From positions 41,526 through 105,525 of the forward strand of contig JAAELO010000386.1 of the NCBI GenBank assembly GCA_024226555.1: a stretch of 64,000 nucleotides of DNA. The letters are read 5' to 3'. Positions 35,475-43,883 of the stretch are shown here, piece after piece. Every line of letters begins with the position of its first letter. The first letter of the stretch is position 1. This DNA comes from Desulfobacterales bacterium (lineage in GTDB: Bacteria; Desulfobacterota; Desulfobacteria; Desulfobacterales; JAAELO01). The notes below the pieces were generated by a model. It saw nothing but the letters and a program-made list of their open reading frames with translations. It ran no database searches and was not told where the DNA came from. Made by a program: the position numbers and the translations under genes.

Positions 35475-36770
35475 TTAATTGTGTGTAGGTGTAGTCTCAT
35501 TTGGAAGGGCTTTTTTAGGAGCAACAGGTGCTTCATTCTTTGTATCATCAAAACCATCAAGAGGCGCTGCATCATATTTCCTAGCTCTTTTCAGTTGTTT
35601 CTTTTCATAGTCCAGATTCATTAAGAGATTAATAGTTGCATTATCGAGTTGACCATTTACAACTATCTTATTCATTTTCTGAAATTTTCGAAGTCGTTTT
35701 GCAAAAGCAACGTCAAAAACTGATTCATCTGAAATCCCATCTATTGGATATTCAAGTTTTGTCAGTATTGCATTTGCTTCCTCAATATCATTTAGAACAG
35801 GCACAACAGCACTACCACCAGCAGGAGCACTACCAGAAGTCCGGGTTTTTTCTTTGTAATCAAATTCCAGAATTTTAATTTTATCTTCTTCATGGGACCA
35901 CATGAGTGAACTTTTTTGAGGCAATGCTGTTTCAGCAGATTCCCAAATACGCCTGCTACCCAGTCTTGTGATCTTTATTCCACCTGACAAGCCGTGACAC
36001 GGTATACCTTTATCAATAGCCCAGCCCATTAAACGAACCTTACCTGTAAGATTTACATCAAGATGTTCTGTTTCAATTGGTAAAATTTTGCCTGTATCTA
36101 CTTTTCCAGTGTTATTAATGGGTAATTCAAGTTGTTCAATAGCAAGAAGTAAATATATCTCTTTAGCAATAATCTCAACATCTTCCGGATCAGGAATTTT
36201 ATCAACTATCTTCATGGCATTATCAACAATAGGACCTATTGGTTTCAGAGGATTTGCACCAGGGTTTTCTATCCCTACGGTTTCTGTCACAGCTTCAAAG
36301 AATGGGTCACTGGCAACAGTTTTAATCATCCCTGCTCCAACTTCAAGTAACGCTTTTCCTCCATCAGCCTGAGTTAGTAGTTCTTGGGCTTTGAGAGTGA
36401 GTTCTGCCAAAAATCCAATTACTTTGATAAAACCACCAGTAATTGGAATAACTCCTTTCGTTGCTATCATATTCATAGCTCCTTCACCTTTAAACTCACG
36501 CACCCTTGCAACGCGCATCCATCTTGGAAGTTGTTCGGTTCGTTTTACTCCCTCAAGGTCGCTTCGCATTTGCTTGAGCATTATAGCAATAGCAGTAAAA
36601 GCATTTACATGCTCATCACCACTTGCTATTGCATCCAGCTTTTTTTGAGTTTGAAGTTGTTTTTCATTTACCAGTACCAACTCAGTACTTGTTGTTTTTT
36701 TAACTTCAGATTGTAAAACATCTTGTTTAGGTGTTTCAGTTTTAACTATTTCAGTTGCTTGATCTGGCAT
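35475..36770 (-). CDS. Baseplate protein with C-terminal PG_binding_1 domain
   Basis: AGGAGGTCAATA precedes the ATG. The first 80 residues are low-complexity and helical; the middle (100-330) has a hydrophobic helix (GFIKVIGFLAELTLKAQELL) and mixed domains without a recognised family. The C-terminal 60 residues of the ordered part (about 345-405: FAKRLRKFQKMNKIVVNGQL, then ATINLLMNLDY) form a peptidoglycan-binding domain like that of the lysozyme at 17253-18083. A PG-binding domain on a tail component suggests anchoring to, or passage through, the cell wall. It lies where LysM-type proteins (Afp7-like) lie in related clusters, so it may replace them. Confidence 0.65.
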   Translation of the reverse strand: MPDQATEIVKTETPKQDVLQSEVKKTTSTELVLVNEKQLQTQKKLDAIASGDEHVNAFTAIAIMLKQMRSDLEGVKRTEQLPRWMRVARVREFKGEGAMNMIATKGVIPITGGFIKVIGFLAELTLKAQELLTQADGGKALLEVGAGMIKTVASDPFFEAVTETVGIENPGANPLKPIGPIVDNAMKIVDKIPDPEDVEIIAKEIYLLLAIEQLELPINNTGKVDTGKILPIETEHLDVNLTGKVRLMGWAIDKGIPCHGLSGGIKITRLGSRRIWESAETALPQKSSLMWSHEEDKIKILEFDYKEKTRTSGSAPAGGSAVVPVLNDIEEANAILTKLEYPIDGISDESVFDVAFAKRLRKFQKMNKIVVNGQLDNATINLLMNLDYEKKQLKRARKYDAAPLDGFDDTKNEAPVAPKKALPNETTPTHN

Positions 36771-36790
36771 TATTGACCTCCTGTTGTAGA

Positions 36791-38290
36791 TTATATATTT
36801 ATAGGTTTCTGTATTTTATTTACCGTTGATGTGTTTTGATTATTTGTAGATACCTGTGGTGATTCAAGTTCAAGTTTAAAATTTTCTAGGTTTTCACGTA
36901 AAATCCCAAACTCATTTTTAAGCGGGAATATTTTAAAATCCAGATAGGTTGAAAGCAGGCTTTCACCAATACTTAGAATACTATCTATAGAGGTTTTTCC
37001 ACCCTCAAGAATCTGACTGAATGAACCTTGAACCCCTTTAACTGAATCCTGAATTCCATTTACATTTTCTTTATTTACAGCTCCAATATTTACAATTTGT
37101 CCTCCTATATTTTCAATTATCTGGAATCCACCTGAAAGAACCGGGCGCATTAGTCCAAGTAGCGCTGCAACCCCTCCAAGCTGAATAATCTGAGATCCTA
37201 TCCATGCAAGAGCACCTTCAATTTTTTGTATTGTAGTTATTATAAGATTCAGAATTTTTGTAACTGTGGGACCACAATTTAGATCTTTTATAGCTTTTAT
37301 TGGTGATGGTTTACTTTTATCTTCCGGATTGAATGCAACTACTACTTCATTAAGAGATTGAACAAGTCTGGTAACTGACCCTATCAGCGTTTTAATGTCT
37401 TCTACTCCGGTATTTAGAAAGACTTCAAGGCCTGCTTTCAAGTCAATCTTTTTCATATCATTCCAGACACTCTTCATATCTTCCCATAACTTCTTTAAGA
37501 GCCCTATAAGTTTTGCTCCAACTGTGAAAAGAGCAACAATACTTTTTGCCAGGGCTTTCAGGTCAATATTTTTAAGCATCGCCTGTAAGCTCCTGCCAGC
37601 ATTTGCAAATTTTTCCATAAACCCTCCCAGCGCACCTTTTTCCTGGAGACCAGTCATCATTCCCTCCATTTTATCAGGGCTTAATTTTCCAACTGCTGCC
37701 AAAGAACCTCCAAATTCATCGGCCGAAAGTTTATCTGCATTATTTGCAATTGAGCCTGTGAGATCGTCTGTACTCATGTGATCAATCAGCTCAGGATTTT
37801 CTCCCAAAGCACCGGCGAGATTTTCAGGGTTTTCAAGTGCTGCGGATGCAGCCATAGTATTTTCTGTATGGGCAGTTGCATCTGAATCCACAGCAGAATT
37901 TACAGAAGCATCTTTTTGAGCCTGAGATTGAGGAACTTCTGTATATTCCCGTAATCTCATAAAGAAACGATAACGGGATGCATAACCGGCTATCTGTCGG
38001 ACTTTAAAATCTTCAATTATTACTTCAGTCAGTTCTGTGCCAACTGCAATATCAGCAGATAAGGGTAATGGCTCAACTTTTTCCTGAGCCTGTCTGAGAT
38101 TCTCAAGGTCAGTTAACACTTCAGATCCAAACAAAAAACCTTCAAGTACAATAGAAAGAGGTTCTCGACCTAAATCCTGAAAAACACTACCCTGCTGATC
38201 AGGCACGCGTTGTTCAACAAGATTACGATTCTCTTCAGTATATACTTCCTGAATCCCTGTTAAAGTTACTTTTCCTATACTAATAGTCAT
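36791..38290 (-). CDS. DNA-circulation-N-like domain fused to tape-measure-like helical region
   Basis: The first 115 residues (KVTLTGIQEVYTEENRNLV, VPDQQGSVFQDLGREPLSI, FKVRQIAGYASRYRFFMRLREY) match the N-terminal domain of phage proteins annotated DNA circulation/gp53-like, which bind between hub and tube. Residues about 120-200 are alanine/serine-rich; residues 200-480 are predominantly helical, with a hydrophobic part (WIGSQIIQLGGVAALLGLM) as in tape-measure proteins. No other tape-measure candidate is present, so this protein may set tail length; the helical part is short compared with phages, which would fit a short particle. It overlaps the hub gene by one base. Confidence 0.55.
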   Translation of the reverse strand: MTISIGKVTLTGIQEVYTEENRNLVEQRVPDQQGSVFQDLGREPLSIVLEGFLFGSEVLTDLENLRQAQEKVEPLPLSADIAVGTELTEVIIEDFKVRQIAGYASRYRFFMRLREYTEVPQSQAQKDASVNSAVDSDATAHTENTMAASAALENPENLAGALGENPELIDHMSTDDLTGSIANNADKLSADEFGGSLAAVGKLSPDKMEGMMTGLQEKGALGGFMEKFANAGRSLQAMLKNIDLKALAKSIVALFTVGAKLIGLLKKLWEDMKSVWNDMKKIDLKAGLEVFLNTGVEDIKTLIGSVTRLVQSLNEVVVAFNPEDKSKPSPIKAIKDLNCGPTVTKILNLIITTIQKIEGALAWIGSQIIQLGGVAALLGLMRPVLSGGFQIIENIGGQIVNIGAVNKENVNGIQDSVKGVQGSFSQILEGGKTSIDSILSIGESLLSTYLDFKIFPLKNEFGILRENLENFKLELESPQVSTNNQNTSTVNKIQKPINI

Positions 38291-39309
38291 TAGAAATCCA
38301 TCCTAGTTATAAAACCATTTTGGAGGTTATAGAGGTGTTTTACATTTCTTATTCTTAAGTTTCCACCACTATTGAAAAAAGATGTTATGTGGTTTTCAGG
38401 TAATTTTTTTATACTTGCAGTATCACCAGGCATAACTTCAGGGTAGCCATATATTTTTAAATATCCACGAATTCTCAGTGAAGCCTTTGCATCCATACGG
38501 GATTCAGCAATTTTTTCCACAGCTTCCCCCGAACGAAAAGCCGGAAGTACTTCGCAAGTCGATGTTTTTACTGATTTTCCCGGGGTTGTTTTTCCTTTTT
38601 CATCTACTGCTGCGACACCTTTTATGCCTGAAAGGTCATCCGGTAACCAATAATACCTGTCAGCACCCTTTGTCCCTGCTGATCCTTCTCCTGTAATTTC
38701 AATACCATCATGAAAGGGATTTATATTTTTTACATTAAGTTCAAGTATGTTTAATCCATATTCAAATGTATGGTTTTTCCCTTTAGTTTTGGGGCCTGCA
38801 AAATTCAAAAGCCCTTCTCCATTTGAAAAGAGGTCCATACCACTCATTTTTGCCAGTTTTTGTATATGCTGAAAAACGCGTGGACCTTTAAATATTGTAA
38901 ATGAAGGAACTCTCGCACTTTTCTCAAGAACTCCTGCTTTCAACCCCACTTCACTAATTAAATCACTAACTATTTCATCAATAGATACTTCCTTGTAAGT
39001 CGTTTCTATTTCAGTACCGGCTAACTTTGAAGTAGCATCATATGCTGTGATACGTTGCCCCGCTTTAATTGTTTCAACTGTTTCAACTTCACCAGTAAAT
39101 ACTTTGGTTAAACCATCACCCAGTTCAATTGTAACCTGATCACCAGGTGATGGAAGCGTGTACTTCTCATCAGCAAGTTCAATTACAGAATACCCAAAGC
39201 CACAATCCATACCAAGTTCAGTTGTTAGTGAAACCATCAGACGATCATCATCCTTACCACCAGCACACTGGGAACCAATATTGATCTTATAGTTTAAATC
39301 AAGTGGCAT
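38290..39309 (-). CDS. Baseplate hub protein (gpD/gp27-like)
   Basis: A 339-residue protein with the pattern of the phage late-control gpD/T4 gp27 hub family: GYSVIELADEKYTLPSPGDQ, GDGLTKVFTGEVETVE, ITAYDATSKLAGTEIE and EIVSDLISEVGLK, then FTIFKGPRVFQHIQKLAKMSG and later LRIRGYLKIYGYPEVMPGD. In contractile tails three copies form a ring that holds the spike and joins it to the tube. The matching spike is encoded separately downstream. A three-base gap to the upstream gene suggests translational coupling. Confidence 0.8.
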   Translation of the reverse strand: MPLDLNYKINIGSQCAGGKDDDRLMVSLTTELGMDCGFGYSVIELADEKYTLPSPGDQVTIELGDGLTKVFTGEVETVETIKAGQRITAYDATSKLAGTEIETTYKEVSIDEIVSDLISEVGLKAGVLEKSARVPSFTIFKGPRVFQHIQKLAKMSGMDLFSNGEGLLNFAGPKTKGKNHTFEYGLNILELNVKNINPFHDGIEITGEGSAGTKGADRYYWLPDDLSGIKGVAAVDEKGKTTPGKSVKTSTCEVLPAFRSGEAVEKIAESRMDAKASLRIRGYLKIYGYPEVMPGDTASIKKLPENHITSFFNSGGNLRIRNVKHLYNLQNGFITRMDF

Positions 39310-39312
39310 AAT

Positions 39313-40797
39313 TCAAATTTCCAATCCCTGCCGACGAGCAGAAGTTAATAAAATATCAATCAGAGCATCTTCCAGAATTTCACTGTTATTTATTGTAGTA
39401 GAACTATCTGCAGACATAGCGACATTAACATTAAAGGTGTTTTTAACATTATTGTTCTCACGTATCTCATTATTAAGCTCAGTTGCGTTTTCTCTGGGCG
39501 GGTAACCAGAATTTTCATCAACATTTGGAAGAAACTTAGCTGTTTGAACTTGCTCCAAGACTGGATTAACAGCTTTTACTATACGATTAGCCAACTGTTT
39601 TACTTCCCTTGTCAGAGGTATTTTCCCGTTAGGTTTATACAGATTAGAATTAGTGGAAGAATTTCCCTTTTTTTCCAATTCAGGGTCTACAAAAATATTT
39701 GGATTTGTCTTTTTAAGTGTATTGATTGACCTTTCTTCAAGGTCCTGAGAAGATCTTTTTTTTTCATTGGAAGTATGGGCCATTTTAAAATTTGAAGTTT
39801 TCTTTATCGGAACCGTAATTTTTCTATCAATATTTGTCCTTTTAATTGTATTGATTGGTCTTTCTTCAAGATGCTCCTCATCCAGAGATCTGTTTTTTTC
39901 ATTTGAATAATGTAGACTTTTAAAGTCAGAACCAGACTTTATCTGTATCTGTTTTGACTCTTCAGAATCTAACTCTTTAAAAGGAATACCCATAACAGAA
40001 TTGAATTGCTGGCTATTAATATTATCAAGTGGAATATCCTGATTGTTTTTTTTTTTTGGACCTATTAATTTCATATTGGATGAAGGGTCTAAGGAGGGAC
40101 TAAGATTTATCTGTGGGGCTGAAGCCTGACGAGTGTTATTTTCTGCTATAGGTACTAACTCTTCAACCGGTTCAGTAGTTTTTCTTTGCTCATTTCCGGT
40201 TATTATATCTTCTGAATAGTTATTCGATTCGGTTGTACCAAAGTCATTTTTTATGACTGAAAATTCGTTATTAAATTCTTTTAAGAATTCTCTTTTAAGA
40301 AAAACTCCATGATAATTCCCTAAATACCTGTTCCTGTCTAATGTTTTTATATTTGATATATCTATTTGAGAACTCAGTGACTGGAATTTTTTTTGTATTT
40401 CAGATTTGAATTTTTCATTGGAAGACTTGTCTTTTTTTGCTTTTGTATAAACTGAATTATTTAATTGATTTTGTGAAGGAATTTCAGGCACAGATTCGTT
40501 TGTCTTCGTTAAAATGCTTTTAATTCCTGCGCTAAAATTTTCTTTTGTCTCCATATCAGGAGATGGAAAATTATACTTATTGGATCTATATTTCAACAGA
40601 TTCTCATTTTGATCTATAGAATCTGTATTTAAAGTATGTTGAATCTTACTCGTTTTTTCTATTGAATCTTCTCCAATAACAGAGACCCGTTCCAGGTCAA
40701 TATTCCTGTCCATTATTTTCAGAACCTCATCCAGTGAACGTTGCAGTGGTTTTAGAAGTTGGCTAATAAGATCCATACTATTATATGTCTTAATCAT
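39313..40797 (-). CDS. Long disordered linker protein with conserved C-terminal helix
   Basis: The 494-residue protein starts with a short amphipathic helix (MDLISQLLKPLQRSLDEVLK). More than 300 residues of low-complexity Asn/Ser/Lys/Glu sequence follow, including a duplicated unit of about 25 residues (SNEKNRSLDEEHLEERPINT and SNEKKRSSQDLEERSINT). It ends in a structured segment (NVNVAMSADSST, LEDALIDILLTSARRQGLEI). Short, variable tail proteins with an L-x-x-x-L-x-x-x-A-R-R-x-G-hydrophobic C-terminus occur after the chaperone genes of phages. An A12 run at 40046-40057 sits in the reading frame. Its place between chaperone and hub suggests a tube/hub accessory or tape-measure partner; no function is proven. 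Confidence 0.5.
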   Translation of the reverse strand: MIKTYNSMDLISQLLKPLQRSLDEVLKIMDRNIDLERVSVIGEDSIEKTSKIQHTLNTDSIDQNENLLKYRSNKYNFPSPDMETKENFSAGIKSILTKTNESVPEIPSQNQLNNSVYTKAKKDKSSNEKFKSEIQKKFQSLSSQIDISNIKTLDRNRYLGNYHGVFLKREFLKEFNNEFSVIKNDFGTTESNNYSEDIITGNEQRKTTEPVEELVPIAENNTRQASAPQINLSPSLDPSSNMKLIGPKKKNNQDIPLDNINSQQFNSVMGIPFKELDSEESKQIQIKSGSDFKSLHYSNEKNRSLDEEHLEERPINTIKRTNIDRKITVPIKKTSNFKMAHTSNEKKRSSQDLEERSINTLKKTNPNIFVDPELEKKGNSSTNSNLYKPNGKIPLTREVKQLANRIVKAVNPVLEQVQTAKFLPNVDENSGYPPRENATELNNEIRENNNVKNTFNVNVAMSADSSTTINNSEILEDALIDILLTSARRQGLEI

Positions 40798-40799
40798 CT

Positions 40800-41621
40800 C
40801 TAATCATCCTCAAATTTGAATAAATGAGTATCCGGGTGGTCGGTTAAAGCAGAAGAACGTGTTTCCTTGTTGTTTTGAGAAGGTCCCACAAAATCTATCA
40901 GTTCAAGTAAGCGATCAGCCTCAGGTGCCGGAATTTTATCAACCTGTGAAGGGGTCCACCCTAAAAAAGAACAGATCTTAAGAGTAGTTCTTACGTAACC
41001 ATTTGCTGTTTCTCTATCTGATATTTCATTCTGAAAGGAATCCTCAGAAATATTAAGATTTGAAACGGCATCTATTAACTTTGATGCGGATATTGTATCC
41101 AGTTCATTGAGATCTATAGCTGGATTAATTTCCTCAACACTTGCCCTTATCATAGCGTCAAGATAACCAACAACATCAAATGAATCTCCGGATTCATCGT
41201 TTGTCAGGTTATTGGATAAAGCAAATATTCTCTCCACATTTTTCCAGGGTTTTAAACGAACTGAAATAGTTCCAATATCCAACCATCCATTTAAATCTTT
41301 TTCTTTTACTTCTCCATCACCACAACTTACCCACCACAGAGCAAGTCCATAAAGTTCATGCTCTATATAGGGATATTCTTCTGATCCCGGATTGCAAATA
41401 CTTAAAATCTGTTTACAAAATTTTTTATAAGACAACTCAAGACCTTTTGTTGTAGTCAAAAGACTCAATCGAAGAGCATTCATTTGGTCATGGTAATTGA
41501 CTGGAAGGAAATTAATGATATCTCCATTAGATTTATAGACCTCCATTACATTATGAAAGCCTTTAAATCTAACAGAATATGAAATATCATCAACCACAAT
41601 TGTCTGAAGAGCTTCTCCCAC
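40800..41621 (-). CDS. Tail-assembly chaperone-like protein
   Basis: A GTG start lies two bases after the tube stop. The 273-residue protein begins with a beta-rich region and has a helical middle. Its C-terminal part has CSFLGWTPSQVDKIPAPEAD followed by RLLELID. The GWTPSQVDxxPAPE-type motif is typical for proteins coded behind tail tube genes that act as assembly chaperones or small adaptor proteins. The N-terminal 200 residues have no recognised relatives. The two-base gaps on both sides indicate tight coupling. Confidence 0.5.
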   Translation of the reverse strand: MGEALQTIVVDDISYSVRFKGFHNVMEVYKSNGDIINFLPVNYHDQMNALRLSLLTTTKGLELSYKKFCKQILSICNPGSEEYPYIEHELYGLALWWVSCGDGEVKEKDLNGWLDIGTISVRLKPWKNVERIFALSNNLTNDESGDSFDVVGYLDAMIRASVEEINPAIDLNELDTISASKLIDAVSNLNISEDSFQNEISDRETANGYVRTTLKICSFLGWTPSQVDKIPAPEADRLLELIDFVGPSQNNKETRSSALTDHPDTHLFKFEDD

Positions 41622-41623
41622 TA

Positions 41624-42016
41624 TTACTCTTCCCTAACCCGTGTGGCAGTAAAAATATAAATTGTTGCTGCAGTGTTTCCTGCATCCATATTCAATGATT
41701 TTGATTCGATAAAGCAATCATCAAAAGAGTATGTGCGTTTTGAAGCATCATCACCATCTCTTTTCTTCATATTTGCTATTAGTTGAAATTTAGTCTGTTT
41801 ATCAAGATGATCATCAAGTTTATGCTCTGCTGAACGAACTGTTATTTCACCCTGAACTGTACGCAAACCAAAGTTGACATCAACCCTTTCACTACTACCG
41901 ACAGCCCTAATATCATCACGTTCTGTAACAACACGAAAAGCCAGTGATTGAAGTCCTTCAATAATTTCTCCATCAACCAGAAGACTACTTTTATTTGCTG
42001 AAAATACTGTTGGCAT
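41624..42016 (-). CDS. Tail tube protein
   Basis: AAGGAGATAAGTAA precedes the ATG. The 130-residue protein is almost entirely beta strands: KSSLLVDGEIIEGLQSLAFR, a conserved RAVGSSERVDVNFGLRTVQG segment and EITVRSAEHKLDDHL, ending with AATIYIFTATRVREE. This fits a small myovirus-type tube protein (XkdM-like) forming hexameric rings. It directly follows the sheath gene, as in all contractile systems, although eCIS tubes of the Afp1/Afp5 type are longer. Only one tube gene is present. Confidence 0.75.
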   Translation of the reverse strand: MPTVFSANKSSLLVDGEIIEGLQSLAFRVVTERDDIRAVGSSERVDVNFGLRTVQGEITVRSAEHKLDDHLDKQTKFQLIANMKKRDGDDASKRTYSFDDCFIESKSLNMDAGNTAATIYIFTATRVREE

Positions 42017-42028
42017 TTACTTATCTCC

Positions 42029-43426
42029 TTATACCTGTACCAGCACAGTGGCATATATAAAATCAATGGCACGAACAGGACGTACGGCCATATCAACTCT
42101 TACAATTCCTTTAGCAAAATCTGCCTGGGAGGAATATACATCAACTTTGAAAGCAGGGTCAGACCCATCTGTGGATGGAACAATGGCATTTTCCTTTTCC
42201 ATTTGAACAAGAAATTCAATTAGCTTTTGTTTTAATGCACCACGTCCATCTTCAGTATTTAGTCGCCCGATAAACAATTCACCAATCATTTTCACACCAC
42301 GGACAGCTCTATCAGCGACTCTTCGGACACTTATCTGATCTCCATCTGTAGTAAGTCCTCTTAAAACGATTATGCCACGCCCCCGATCTTTGATAACCGG
42401 AACAACGTTACCTTTAAGAGCTGTGCGTTGGTCTTCAAGAGACAAGCCGGAGGAATAATCGCCAAGGCCAGCAACATTCTTAAAAGTTGGAGAAAAAAAG
42501 TATTTCAAACTACCAATCATCCCTGCAACTGCTCCAGCCACACCATGGGGAGCAAGTAAAACAAAACGATCGGATACAAGATTTGAAGCCATCTCAACCA
42601 TCTGCTTTGTGGTCATTCCTCTATCTGTCTGACCGAATCCAATTCTTCCTTTACTATCCTTACTCATAATCTGGCAGTGTGAGATTATTTCACTGTTTAT
42701 TTTGATTGCTTTTGAAGCGTTTTCTCCGGAATCCTGTATAGATGCTAAAACCATATCCACATCAGGTTCGTCTTTTAAAGCAGGTAATGCTTTTAAGTAG
42801 TCATTTGTTCCTGCATCTTCACCTCCAAGCAATAGATTTTCGCCTTCGGCTGGAATCGTATCACTATCGATACTATCTTTATCAATAACGACGATCTCAG
42901 ATGCGTTTTTTAAAACAGTGCCAACAAACCTTGTGTTAGGTTCTGTTTCTGTTCCAGGTTCCATACTCAAATTTCTGTGCTTTTCAAACTCTTCTGACCC
43001 AGGTCGTTGTATTTCCAAATCAAAGACGTTCTTATCATCCGGAGTTTTGCGGGAATTACATATTTTTACTTTGAGGTTATTGGCCCAGGGACCGGATGAT
43101 CTTGCTACAAGTTTAAAAGAACTGTTTTTTTCTCCGTCCTCTTTTATCGGAATAAGTACAAAAGCTTTACTACCTGCTTCAGATGAAACAGGAGAAATAA
43201 CCAACTCAAAAACTCCATTTTGTACAGCTTGACGAGCTTCGGGCATACTGTGTGCACTTCCAGGACCATAAAGTTCAATAAACCTACTCCAGCTTGAAGC
43301 CCTTTCTGTACCTTTTGGAATCTTCTCTGTAATACCAATCAGGCCAAGTACACCTGATGGTGACAGTTGTGGTGGAACCACTTCTTTAACGACATCCACC
43401 TGAATACCAGGTATTATCCTGCTCAT
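42029..43426 (-). CDS. Contractile tail sheath protein
   Basis: TGAGGAGGTATAA precedes the ATG. The 465-residue protein opens with IPGIQVDVVKEVVPPQLSPS and VLGLIGITEKIPKGT, the usual N-terminal handshake region. The C-terminal part has the conserved RGIIVLRGLTTDGDQISVRR, VADRAVRGVKMIGELFIGR and MAVRPVRAIDFIYATVLVQV, typical of phage and tailocin sheaths. One gene only, compared with three sheaths in the Afp/PVC type. It is the first gene of the operon, about 180 bp downstream of the sigma-54-type promoter. Confidence 0.9.
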   Translation of the reverse strand: MSRIIPGIQVDVVKEVVPPQLSPSGVLGLIGITEKIPKGTERASSWSRFIELYGPGSAHSMPEARQAVQNGVFELVISPVSSEAGSKAFVLIPIKEDGEKNSSFKLVARSSGPWANNLKVKICNSRKTPDDKNVFDLEIQRPGSEEFEKHRNLSMEPGTETEPNTRFVGTVLKNASEIVVIDKDSIDSDTIPAEGENLLLGGEDAGTNDYLKALPALKDEPDVDMVLASIQDSGENASKAIKINSEIISHCQIMSKDSKGRIGFGQTDRGMTTKQMVEMASNLVSDRFVLLAPHGVAGAVAGMIGSLKYFFSPTFKNVAGLGDYSSGLSLEDQRTALKGNVVPVIKDRGRGIIVLRGLTTDGDQISVRRVADRAVRGVKMIGELFIGRLNTEDGRGALKQKLIEFLVQMEKENAIVPSTDGSDPAFKVDVYSSQADFAKGIVRVDMAVRPVRAIDFIYATVLVQV

Positions 43427-43616
43427 TTATACCTCCTCATTAAGTTACATATTTATATTTATGGATTGTTATTAAATGATTTATTCCCATAGCTCCGCTA
43501 TTGTATGTTACAAACCATTTTGTTTGTAATATTACTCTATGTATAACTGTTAAATGATATGTCACTTTTAATATTGTGAAGTAATTTAAAAGTGAAGTTA
43601 AATTCAGGGAATAATT

Positions 43617-43633
43617 TTGCAAGCAGGATGCCA
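43617..43633 (-). promoter_or_regulatory. Sigma-54 promoter upstream of the tail operon
   Basis: Read on the minus strand, TGGCATCCTGCTTGCAA matches the -24/-12 consensus TGGCAC-N5-TTGCW in 10 of 11 positions with correct spacing. The predicted start near 43605 leaves a leader of about 180 bases before the sheath ATG. The gene for a sigma-54-type activator lies 2.2 kb away. Confidence 0.75.
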
Positions 43634-43753
43634 TGTTCTATTGCAATGCATCTATAAATAATCGATTACTAACAAGAGCTTCCATTTATGCACCTATCAA
43701 AATTAATTAAAATTTTCTGAGTAATTAGATTCTTTCTTTTTCTTAAATTAAAC

Positions 43754-43771
43754 TGTCTTAAATATTAGACA
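43754..43771. promoter_or_regulatory. Dyad TGTCTTAAATATTAGACA, candidate activator site
   Basis: TGTCT-N8-AGACA lies about 130 bp upstream of the sigma-54 promoter and 110 bp upstream of the kinase start. This is a usual distance for an enhancer-binding protein site. Only one dyad was seen, so the assignment is tentative. Confidence 0.4.
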
Positions 43772-43883
43772 CATGTCCGATAAATTACTCAATTTATGAT
43801 AGCTTTTAGCTAATTACTTAAGTATATCTATCTTAATAAGGGTAGATGAGTATTTTTTAGAATTAATTATTAAGGAAAATTTG

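Noticed and set aside
25330..43426. Intact prophage
   Set aside because: No head, packaging, replication, integrase or repressor genes within the window.
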